Assembly: GCA_050946255.1 (NCBI GenBank)
Contig: JBMNUL010000081.1
Span: 1 to 11,512, forward strand
Length of the DNA: 11,512 nt
Direction: 5' to 3'
From: JBMNUL01 sp050946255
GTDB lineage: Bacteria; Actinomycetota; Coriobacteriia; Coriobacteriales; CADBOM01
Position numbers and translations under genes: made by a program. The notes under the pieces are model-generated. The model ran no database searches. It was not told where the DNA came from and was given only the letters and a program-made list of their open reading frames with translations. This document shows, in pieces, positions 1-5,788 of the stretch (position 1 is the stretch's first letter; each line of letters opens with the position of its first letter).

Positions 1-1212
1 GACATCTACAGCCCGGATCCAGAACAGCGCATAGTGTCCGCTTGCGAGAACCTCGTGGGCCCCATCGCGGTAATATCCGCCGACTTCCATGTGCTGGGGT
101 GCTCTCAAAACTTTTCTGATCCGCCCCCGAACGCTCAATGGGCGTACATGTTACACAACCGCATGCTACCGCTCGACACCGAGACCTTTTCTCGCGCTGG
201 CGAGTTGATGGAGCTCATGAACCACCCAGTTCAGATGGCGGAATTCATTCAAGAAAATGCTGCCCCATTTGACTATTCCCTTTTCAATGCATATTACGAT
301 GCCAAGGGCAAATTGCTCGGTTTCCTGATAATCGCCAGCCTAAATCCAATCACGCCTTTTGACAAAGACATCGCGGGCATAATAGTGCAAGCACTTCAAG
401 TTACCAGTAGAAAAGTGGAGCTGCCGGTTCGTATCGATATGCCGGATAACTCCGACGAGGCCATGCTTATGAAACTTCTGACTGGAGAAGAGCCAGCTTT
501 ATCCGAGATATATTTCAAGGCTATGTACCCGTCAATGACAGAGGCTCGCTTCCATGTGGTGGTTGCCCAACCTCCCCATGACTATGGTCTGCCAAACGCA
601 CGGAAGAGGCTTTTCGAGCTATTCGACCAGAGCGTAATCGCCGTCCACAACCATCAGATTATCCTCCTGGTTTGGGATGATGAGACATCACCAGAACCTG
701 AGTTTGTGAACAAGCTCTCAGACTTATCCAGGAATACCTATCTTCGGTTTGCCGTGAGCAACCCGTTTCTCAGATTGCTAGATGGACGCTATTACCTCGA
801 TCAGGCAACCTATGCGCTGGGGGCGAGCGCGACACAGGATGCCGTTGCCGATGCCGGCGTGACATTGTTCAAGGACGTCGCCATCTCCTACATAACCGGC
901 GACCACGAACATGAATCCCGTTTAAGGGCGAGGCACCCGGCTGTATTCGCACTTGAACAGCTTGACCGCAAGAAAGACAGCGACTTGTTGGCAACATTGC
1001 GCACATATCTGCTGTGCGAGCGCAGCGTCAACCAGGCGGCGGAGATGCTCTATGTGCATCGGAATACGGTGATGTATAGAATCAATCAGATCAAACAGCT
1101 GGGAATCTTGGATTTGGAAGATCATCGCGACCGCGCTTATCTCATGCTTTCTCTTTTCATGGATGAAACCGAATCGGAACTTTCGGATGCCAACAGGGAC
1201 GTTAGTTCTTAG
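1..1212 (+). CDS. PucR-family transcriptional regulator, 5' end missing
   Basis: A DNA-binding regulator whose C-terminus carries the PucR-type helix-turn-helix, in the region encoded by about 960-1170. The hallmark is VHRNTVMYRI, preceded by a helix around NQAAEML and followed by LEDHRDRAYLMLSLF, the usual order in this family. The middle part (roughly 480-900) fits the degenerate GGDEF-like segment of PucR/CdaR proteins, and the N-terminal part may be a small-molecule sensor, but I cannot name it. A GTG at 34 could serve as a start, yet the frame is open back to base 1 (DIYSPDPEQRI precedes it) and no ribosome site sits before 34, so the gene probably begins outside the window. It lies 249 nt upstream of a URO-D-fold methyltransferase gene on the same strand. 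PucR-type proteins often control adjacent catabolic genes, so regulation of that gene is a reasonable inference; the effector is unknown. Confidence 0.85.
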   Translation, partial: DIYSPDPEQRIVSACENLVGPIAVISADFHVLGCSQNFSDPPPNAQWAYMLHNRMLPLDTETFSRAGELMELMNHPVQMAEFIQENAAPFDYSLFNAYYDAKGKLLGFLIIASLNPITPFDKDIAGIIVQALQVTSRKVELPVRIDMPDNSDEAMLMKLLTGEEPALSEIYFKAMYPSMTEARFHVVVAQPPHDYGLPNARKRLFELFDQSVIAVHNHQIILLVWDDETSPEPEFVNKLSDLSRNTYLRFAVSNPFLRLLDGRYYLDQATYALGASATQDAVADAGVTLFKDVAISYITGDHEHESRLRARHPAVFALEQLDRKKDSDLLATLRTYLLCERSVNQAAEMLYVHRNTVMYRINQIKQLGILDLEDHRDRAYLMLSLFMDETESELSDANRDVSS

Positions 1213-1461
1213 TGACATTGTGCCAGCATCACATAATTCTGAAGAATCTAAGCTTCTATTTGGGATTTCAGAACATGGAAATCTTGAATTTACACACTTA
1301 TTCTGATGACGTCACGGGCAGAAATTAGACGTTATTTATTTGAAAATTTGTTGGCACGACGTGAGGATTACCTGTCAGTTTTTTCGTGCTGGCAACACAT
1401 GTAAATCTCGTTTGATTCTGCTTTGGTTATCAGAATTCTCGACTTGAAGAGGAGACCAACC
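1213..1461 (+). promoter_or_regulatory. Intergenic control region with six TTCTG/CAGAA half-sites
   Basis: The gap between the regulator and the methyltransferase gene is AT-rich and carries the pentamer TTCTG at 1237, 1301 and 1416 and its complement CAGAA at 1269, 1319 and 1431. These alternate as three inverted pairs with inner spacings of 27, 13 and 10 nt. The last pair extends to ATTCTG (1415-1420) and CAGAAT (1431-1436) and lies just ahead of the ribosome site. A perfect palindrome TGACGTCA lies at 1307-1314. A possible -35 TTGAAA is at 1340-1345, but I find no convincing -10 at the right distance. The half-sites could be operators for the neighbouring PucR-type protein; this is inferred from position and symmetry only. 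Confidence 0.4.
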
Positions 1462-2466
1462 ATGATGAATTCCCGTGAAAACGCCTTGGCCACCATCAAT
1501 TGGACAACCCCAGAATACGTTCCTCTAACCAGCGAGTTCGCCATTGTAGGAATGTCAATTACCCCGCAACTTGAGCAACCCATGTTGCCTGGGAAAGGAG
1601 TCGACCCTTTTGGAGTGAGCTGGGTCGTCACCAGTGCCGGAGCGATGCACGACACGAAGGTGCCTCCAATGTTTTCTGAAATTGAGGAATGGCGGGATTA
1701 TGTGCATATCCCTAATCTGGACAAAGTGGATTTTAAGGGTGCTGCTGAAGCCGAGATGTCTGCTTTCAACCGCGATGAGAAGCTCGTTGTCTACTATTCC
1801 CCATGCGGGGCATTCGAACGTCTGGCGGCTTTCATGGGGTTCACAAATGCCCTTATCGCATTAGCCGAGGACCCAGATGAGTGCCGTGAATTCTACGAGG
1901 CGATCACCGACTACAAGATTGCCGTAGCCGAGCGAATCGTAGATGCCTTCGGCATCGATGTTTACTACAACTTTGATGATGTGGCCACGGCCAGAAGCAT
2001 GTTCATGTCTCCTGATACATATCGTGAGGTCATCAAGCCGTGCCACGCTAGGCTAGCCAAGGCCGTCATCGACATGGGGGTCATCTTTGGGGAGCACACC
2101 TGCGGCAAGTGCGAGGACGTGGTTCCCGATTACGTGGAGTTTGGCGCAAAGATCTGGAATTCCGCCCAGACCATGAACGACATTTCAGGCCTGCAAGATC
2201 GCTTCAAAGGACAGCTGGTTATCGAGGGCGGCTGGGATTCCTCTGGACGTCCTGGCTACATCGAAGCCACTGAGGAGGAAGTCCGTGCCGAGACACGACG
2301 CTGCTTGATCGAATATGGGAGCAAAGGCGGTTTTATCCTCATGCCAGTGATGTTCAACGAGCGTGGCAACTCCCTGCTTGTCGGAGACGACCGCTTGGCT
2401 GCCGTTGCAGACGAGTGGATGAAGTACCGCGACTTGGAGAAGCTGAAGGCTGGGGCCTTTGCCTGA
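1462..2466 (+). CDS. URO-D family (MtaA-like) corrinoid methyltransferase
   Basis: 334 residues of the uroporphyrinogen decarboxylase superfamily, on the methyltransferase side rather than true HemE. The segment GEHTCGKCED (about 210-219) has the His-x-Cys-Gly of MtaA/MtbA/CmuA-type zinc sites, which activate a thiol or bind the methyl-transfer partner, and the haem-enzyme N-terminal signature is absent. Enzymes of this group move methyl groups between a corrinoid protein and an acceptor, often in O-demethylation of methoxylated compounds. The start is set at ATG 1462 (or 1465) because AGGAG at 1450-1454 lies 7 nt before it; a longer TTG reading from 1423 has no support. The third zinc ligand of MtaA, a Cys near the C-terminal strand, seems replaced: the equivalent stretch reads FILMPVMF (291-298), although Cys281 lies nearby. 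No corrinoid protein or activator gene is in view, so the substrate is unknown. Confidence 0.75.
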   Translation: MMNSRENALATINWTTPEYVPLTSEFAIVGMSITPQLEQPMLPGKGVDPFGVSWVVTSAGAMHDTKVPPMFSEIEEWRDYVHIPNLDKVDFKGAAEAEMSAFNRDEKLVVYYSPCGAFERLAAFMGFTNALIALAEDPDECREFYEAITDYKIAVAERIVDAFGIDVYYNFDDVATARSMFMSPDTYREVIKPCHARLAKAVIDMGVIFGEHTCGKCEDVVPDYVEFGAKIWNSAQTMNDISGLQDRFKGQLVIEGGWDSSGRPGYIEATEEEVRAETRRCLIEYGSKGGFILMPVMFNERGNSLLVGDDRLAAVADEWMKYRDLEKLKAGAFA

Positions 2467-2618
2467 TGCACCGCTGGCCTATTTGAGGCTTTCAGTGTCG
2501 AAGCTCTCCCATGATTTTCAATCTCAAGTTTATTGCGAGAAATAGATTTCCGGATTTGTTTCTGGAGAGATACTGTCGGGGAGAGACAAGTAGCTGCGAG
2601 CAAAATATATGCAGCAAA

Positions 2619-2657
2619 ACGTGAGCCGGGTTGCCAGGAGACATCCCGGCTCTACGT
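2619..2657 (+). other. Stem-loop, first repeat unit
   Basis: GAGCCGGG at 2623-2630 pairs perfectly with CCCGGCTC at 2645-2652 around a 14-nt loop. ACGT at 2619-2622 and 2654-2657 extends the stem to 12 bp with a single bulged T at 2653. No T-run follows on either strand, so it is not a standard intrinsic terminator. It could be an operator dyad or a structured RNA element. Confidence 0.55.
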
Positions 2658-2670
2658 GTAAGGGGGTGGT
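2643..2670 (+). repeat. 28-nt direct repeat, copy 1
   Basis: Matches copy 2 (2704-2731) at 26 of 28 positions. The shared core reads CCCGGCTCTACGTGTAA and both copies end in GTGGT; the differences are G/T at position 20 and G/A at position 23. The 5' part forms the right arm of the stem-loop at 2619-2657. Counting the preceding GAGCCG, the repeated unit is about 48 nt with a period of 61-62 nt. Confidence 0.75.
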
Positions 2671-2703
2671 CGTGAATGTTCATCGAGCCGTAGCTCTCCA
2701 AAG

Positions 2704-2731
2704 ATCCCGGCTCTACGTGTAATGGAGTGGT
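2704..2731 (+). repeat. 28-nt direct repeat, copy 2
   Basis: Second copy, separated from copy 1 by 33 nt. GAGCCG at 2685-2690 can pair with CGGCTC at 2708-2713, so this copy also has a hairpin, shorter than the first (6 bp, 17-nt loop). Retention of the pairing although the loop sequence differs suggests that the fold matters. I see no third copy in the window. Confidence 0.75.
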
Positions 2732-3049
2732 TCTCTCGACATTCGACTTAGCAAGGTGGACTTTTCTCTTGAAAGAAATAATTCAAACTAAAACGGAGAA
2801 TAAAGAACTCACTAAGCCTAGACATTAGAAAGTCAAAGCAAAGCGAGGAACAATCGACCAAGACATGAGCTGGGAATAAATTTTTCAATATTTTGACGCT
2901 GATTTTGTGATAACTGCACACGCCATTTCTGAAAACATGCTAGCTTCTGAACAACCCGAATTCATTGTGCACAATTTTCAAAAAGTGTAAAAAATATCAT
3001 CGCGATTCGCAATTCCATTCGGGACGGTCGTTTCAGGGGGCAATGACCA

Positions 3050-3946
3050 ATGAGAGCGAAAATCGGCGCTGCAATACTAGGCATCACACTTTCACTGGTT
3101 TTCTGCTTCGGATGCTCAGGCTGCGCTCCAGATATTTTCAAGAGCATCGATTCAACAGATCAAGAGATATTGGACATGAGCGATGAGATCACAGAGCGTG
3201 ATATCGCGACGGCTGAGCGTATAGGCGGCACCGAAGAGATAATCTCCTCGCTCAAGCAGGGAGATTGGTCCTCGTATAACGTAAAGGAAGGGATTCGCGA
3301 GGCCGAGGCAGCAGAGGACCATCTAAGCGAGCGCTACGGCGTCGGTTTCCAGGCGAACAAGGTGATCCAGTCCAGCGGTTTCATGGTAGAAGCCGACACG
3401 ATAACCTTGACGATTACCTCTGGTCCCTTCGAAGGCGACACGTGCAAGTGCTCCTTCTATCCGAACGGAAAGCCCCAGACAGGCGAGCCTGAATGGGCTG
3501 ACAACTACCTCTACGTGAGATTCCACGAGGAGTATGAGTCAAACGCCCAGGCAGCGGCGGATGAAGCCTTCGGCGACCTGCCGGAGAATACCTGGGTGTG
3601 CGACATCAAGATGGACGACGACCCCTACCCTGAGGTCATGAATGATGTCAACGACCCTGAGAAGAAGGTGACCCTAGCTCCCGATGTCTCCTTCGCGGAC
3701 GCCGGCCCCTATCTTGACGGGCGAATTTGGATAGACATCGCGGCGGAGTCCAACCTCACCGAGGAGGAGTACAAAGCGCGTGTCGACAAGATGGTCTCCT
3801 CCTTGAAAGATCGCGGCATCTACATCTATTGGCAAGCCCACAAAATCACCAAGCATCTTGACGGAGCCGAGTTCACCATCGATTGGGCAACGGAAGCTAT
3901 CAAGTCTGGTGATGAAGAGTGGAGGCTCTCCGGATTAACTTATTAA
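3050..3946 (+). CDS. Lipoprotein of unknown function
   Basis: 298 residues beginning with a lipoprotein signal: Arg2/Lys4, a hydrophobic core (5-18), then FCFGCSGCAP, where Cys22 or Cys25 is the likely lipid-modified residue, each preceded by Gly. The product should be anchored on the outer face of the cytoplasmic membrane. The mature part is acidic, without further membrane segments: a charged helical stretch (about 35-85, rich in Glu/Asp) followed by alternating strands and helices, with WRLSGLTY at the C-terminus. I recognise no enzyme motif. The start is ATG 3050, with AGGGGG at 3035-3040 spaced 9 nt; an ATG at 3043 is in another frame and runs out quickly. It stands alone, with long gaps on both sides, so context does not reveal a role. 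Confidence 0.8.
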   Translation: MRAKIGAAILGITLSLVFCFGCSGCAPDIFKSIDSTDQEILDMSDEITERDIATAERIGGTEEIISSLKQGDWSSYNVKEGIREAEAAEDHLSERYGVGFQANKVIQSSGFMVEADTITLTITSGPFEGDTCKCSFYPNGKPQTGEPEWADNYLYVRFHEEYESNAQAAADEAFGDLPENTWVCDIKMDDDPYPEVMNDVNDPEKKVTLAPDVSFADAGPYLDGRIWIDIAAESNLTEEEYKARVDKMVSSLKDRGIYIYWQAHKITKHLDGAEFTIDWATEAIKSGDEEWRLSGLTY

Positions 3947-3996
3947 GAGGCTGCGACATAAAGTGAGCAGGCTGTGTTCGGAAACATCGGTAATAG

Positions 3997-4021
3997 GGCT
4001 CGGCAACATCATGTACGAGCC
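3997..4021 (+). other. Small stem-loop after the lipoprotein gene
   Basis: GGCTCG (3997-4002) pairs with CGAGCC (4016-4021) around a 13-nt loop, about 50 nt after the stop codon. It lacks a T-run, so it is at best a weak or factor-dependent terminator. Confidence 0.3.
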
Positions 4022-4038
4022 TGGTGCCATTACCCCCG

Positions 4039-4086
4039 AACATGTTGTAGGAGCAACGCTTCAAATCATTGAATCAAACATGTTGT
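4039..4086 (+). promoter_or_regulatory. Two AACATGTTGT repeats, candidate operators for pabA-pabC-pabB
   Basis: The identical decamer AACATGTTGT occurs at 4039-4048 and 4077-4086; its first eight bases (AACATGTT) are a perfect palindrome. The second copy sits about 8 nt upstream of the candidate -10 box at 4095, where a bound repressor would block RNA polymerase. Repeat start-to-start distance is 38 nt. The binding protein is unknown. Confidence 0.45.
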
Positions 4087-4100
4087 GATTGTGGTACACT
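4069..4100 (+). promoter_or_regulatory. Candidate promoter of the pab genes
   Basis: TACACT at 4095-4100 preceded by TGG (4092-4094) resembles an extended -10 element. The nearest -35-like hexamer, TTGAAT at 4069-4074, is 20 nt away, longer than ideal, so the extended -10 would have to compensate. Transcription would begin near 4106, just ahead of the attenuator-like leader. Confidence 0.4.
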
Positions 4101-4174
4101 GCAGCTGCAATTAACAAAGGTGTGTCCTATTTCAGAAGGATGCGGTTTTTGCCGCACCGTTGAAGAGACGTAGG

Positions 4175-4223
4175 AAGACTGCCAAGCAAAACGCGAAAGC
4201 GTCGAGTTTGGCAGTCTTTTTTT
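4175..4223 (+). terminator. Intrinsic terminator/attenuator in the pabA leader
   Basis: AAGACTGCCAA (4175-4185) pairs with TTGGCAGTCTT (4208-4218), and the right arm runs into seven T residues (4217-4223). Inside the hairpin an ACGC-GAAA-GCGT mini-hairpin with a GNRA tetraloop (4191-4202) stacks on top. It lies about 70 nt downstream of the candidate start of transcription and 75 nt before the pabA start codon. It therefore either attenuates the pab operon or ends a short independent RNA. A smaller hairpin (TGCGG/CCGCA, 4141-4156) precedes it. Confidence 0.85.
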
Positions 4224-4297
4224 GTTGCACCGATGTGCAGGGTGGAAGGCTTCAGCCGGCACTAGAGGATGCACAAGAAAGGGAAAAGGTTTCTCAC

Positions 4298-4894
4298 ATG
4301 TACTTGATGGTGGACAATTACGATTCCTTTACCGCAATGCTCGCAAGCTACTTTACCGAGTTGGGTGCTGATGTGCTCACGCTTCGTAACGACGACGTGA
4401 GCGCTGCTTCGATGCAAGAGCTGAACGAAGAGAACAATCTGGAAGGGGTCATCATCTCCCCCGGCCCCAAGAACCCCGATGACTGCGGCAATTGCAAGGA
4501 GATCATCCGCTGGGCCGCAAGCAAACATGTTCCGCTTCTGGGAGTGTGTTTGGGACATCAGGTTCTCGCAAGCTTATATGGCGCACGTGTATCGCGAGGG
4601 AGCCGCCCAATGCATGGGAAGGTTTCGTTATTGCATACGAACGGCATGGGGCTGTTCTCCGGGCTTCCACGCGAATTTCCCGTTACGCGATACCACTCTT
4701 TGGTCGTTCAGGAGGGAAGCCTTCCTTCTGTTTTGAAAGTCGACGCGCGAACCGATGACGGTGCGGTCATGGCGATTCGCCATGAGGATTTGCCGCTGTT
4801 CGGCGTCCAGTTTCATCCCGAGGCTGCACGAACCCGCTATGGCCATGAGCTGATCTCAAACTTCATGGAAGTGTGCGCTCATGAGCATGTTTGA
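4298..4894 (+). CDS. pabA: Aminodeoxychorismate synthase glutaminase subunit
   Basis: 198 residues, the normal size for a PabA/TrpG class I glutamine amidotransferase. It hydrolyses glutamine and hands ammonia to PabB for conversion of chorismate to 4-amino-4-deoxychorismate in p-aminobenzoate and folate synthesis. The N-terminus MYLMVDNYDSF is typical. Cys84 in GVCLGHQ is the nucleophile; His173 and Glu175 in GVQFHPE complete the triad; SPGPKNP (54-60) forms the oxyanion region. The start is ATG 4298: upstream in-frame codons cross the terminator at 4175-4223 and cannot be part of the protein, and AAGG at 4286-4289 is well placed. PabA and TrpG look alike, and some bacteria share one subunit; the adjacent pabC and pabB support the PabA role. 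A gap of 78 nt separates it from pabC. Confidence 0.92.
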   Translation: MYLMVDNYDSFTAMLASYFTELGADVLTLRNDDVSAASMQELNEENNLEGVIISPGPKNPDDCGNCKEIIRWAASKHVPLLGVCLGHQVLASLYGARVSRGSRPMHGKVSLLHTNGMGLFSGLPREFPVTRYHSLVVQEGSLPSVLKVDARTDDGAVMAIRHEDLPLFGVQFHPEAARTRYGHELISNFMEVCAHEHV

Positions 4895-4972
4895 TATTTG
4901 TGCCGTTACGGTTTCCGCAACGTGCTTTGCGCGAGTGTACCCAACTGCAAGATTCACGAAAAGGAGTCCGGA

Positions 4973-5788
4973 ATGTCCAATGAGCATGACGAGACAGAAA
5001 AGATAATGCCCGATGACGGGCTCTATTTCGGCCTCGGCGTCTTTGAAACGATAGCGCTCGAAAATGGAACGCCGATCTTCTTCCGGGAGCACCTTGTGCG
5101 GATGGTCACCTCGCTTAAACGCTTGGGCATAAACGTTAAGACTCACGAGATTGTCACACTTGCAAAGAACGCTTGCCAGGACAATGCAAACCGGGGAAGC
5201 AAGGTCTTGAAGCTGGTAGCCACGGAGAAGAATCGGCTAGCATCCGTGCGAACGAATCTCTACAGCGACGAGCGCCGTACCGAAGGCTTCGTTTGCGAAT
5301 TCAGCAAGGTGCGTCGTAACGAAACATCACCGTTGGTGACTATGAAGACGCTCAATTATGGCGATTGCATTTTGCTGAAACGAGAAGCGCTTTCACACGG
5401 CATTGATGAGCCGATCTTCTTGAATACAAAGGGCTTGATTTCAGAAGGAGCCACAAGCAACGTCTTCGCCTTGATAGACGGCGAAGTTGTGACACCGCCT
5501 GTTTCTTGCGGGCTGCTTCCCGGGGTCATGCGGGATTTTGCGATTCGGGTGACAGGAGCGAAGGAGCATCCCCTATTGCCCGAAGAGCTAATGCGTGCCG
5601 ATGAGGTGTTTCTGACCAACTCCCTGATGGGAGCCATGCCGGTGCGCAGGATTGGCACGCAAGTATTTTCACACGGCGGCTATACGGTGGCACAGCAAAT
5701 AAACGAAGCATATCGGGAAGAGGTGTCCGCCACATGCGAGCGCTGGAATGGAGAGGAAGATCCGTGGGTGCAACTGTCTGGGAGGTAA
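4973..5788 (+). CDS. pabC: Aminodeoxychorismate lyase (class IV PLP enzyme)
   Basis: 271 residues, close to the family norm (E. coli PabC has 269). It belongs to the fold type IV aminotransferase/lyase family and, given the neighbours, should convert 4-amino-4-deoxychorismate to p-aminobenzoate and pyruvate using pyridoxal phosphate. Seen in the sequence: GLYFGLGVFET near the N-terminus (16-26), the Schiff-base Lys125 in MKTLNYGD, Glu158 in SEGATSN, and TPPVSCGLLPGVMR (175-188) for cofactor phosphate binding. The start ATG 4973 has AAGGAG at 4961-4966, 6 nt away; the longer open frame from 4898 has no such site. Branched-chain or D-amino acid aminotransferase activity is the alternative in this family, but the position between pabA and pabB argues for PabC. 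Its 3' end overlaps pabB, implying coupled translation. Confidence 0.88.
   Translation: MSNEHDETEKIMPDDGLYFGLGVFETIALENGTPIFFREHLVRMVTSLKRLGINVKTHEIVTLAKNACQDNANRGSKVLKLVATEKNRLASVRTNLYSDERRTEGFVCEFSKVRRNETSPLVTMKTLNYGDCILLKREALSHGIDEPIFLNTKGLISEGATSNVFALIDGEVVTPPVSCGLLPGVMRDFAIRVTGAKEHPLLPEELMRADEVFLTNSLMGAMPVRRIGTQVFSHGGYTVAQQINEAYREEVSATCERWNGEEDPWVQLSGR

Larger units (their letters stand above)
2467..3049. other. Gene-free stretch of about 580 nt
   Basis: I see no convincing coding region here: the short open frames on both strands lack ribosome sites and recognisable products. It holds the two 28-nt repeats with stem-loops (2619-2731) described separately, then a strongly AT-rich part from about 2740 to 3000. 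TTCTGA occurs at 2927 and 2945. A weak promoter-like pair (TTGTGC at 2965 and TAAAAA at 2988, 17 nt apart) could serve the lipoprotein gene, with low certainty. No U-tract terminator is visible after the methyltransferase gene. Confidence 0.5.

Noticed and set aside
1307..1314. TGACGTCA palindrome as a specific operator
   Set aside because: A single 8-nt palindrome with no second copy; too little to assign on its own.
1423..1461. Upstream TTG start for the URO-D family protein
   Set aside because: No ribosome site before it, and the extra codons cover the AGGAG at 1450-1454 that serves ATG 1462.
1462..2466. Reading the URO-D family gene as hemE
   Set aside because: The haem-enzyme N-terminal signature is not seen and an HxCG methyltransferase motif is present.
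2643..2731. Repeat-spacer-repeat of 28 and 33 nt that resembles a minimal CRISPR array
   Set aside because: Only two imperfect copies, no third repeat, no cas genes, and each copy pairs with a sequence in its own upstream flank, which is not CRISPR-like.
4106..4223. THF riboswitch or T-box in the pabA leader
   Set aside because: I could not find the conserved bases of either class; recorded only as an attenuator-like leader.
4160..4297. N-terminal extension of PabA by 46 residues from TTG 4160
   Set aside because: It would run through the intrinsic terminator at 4175-4223, has no resemblance to PabA, and ATG 4298 gives the standard N-terminus.
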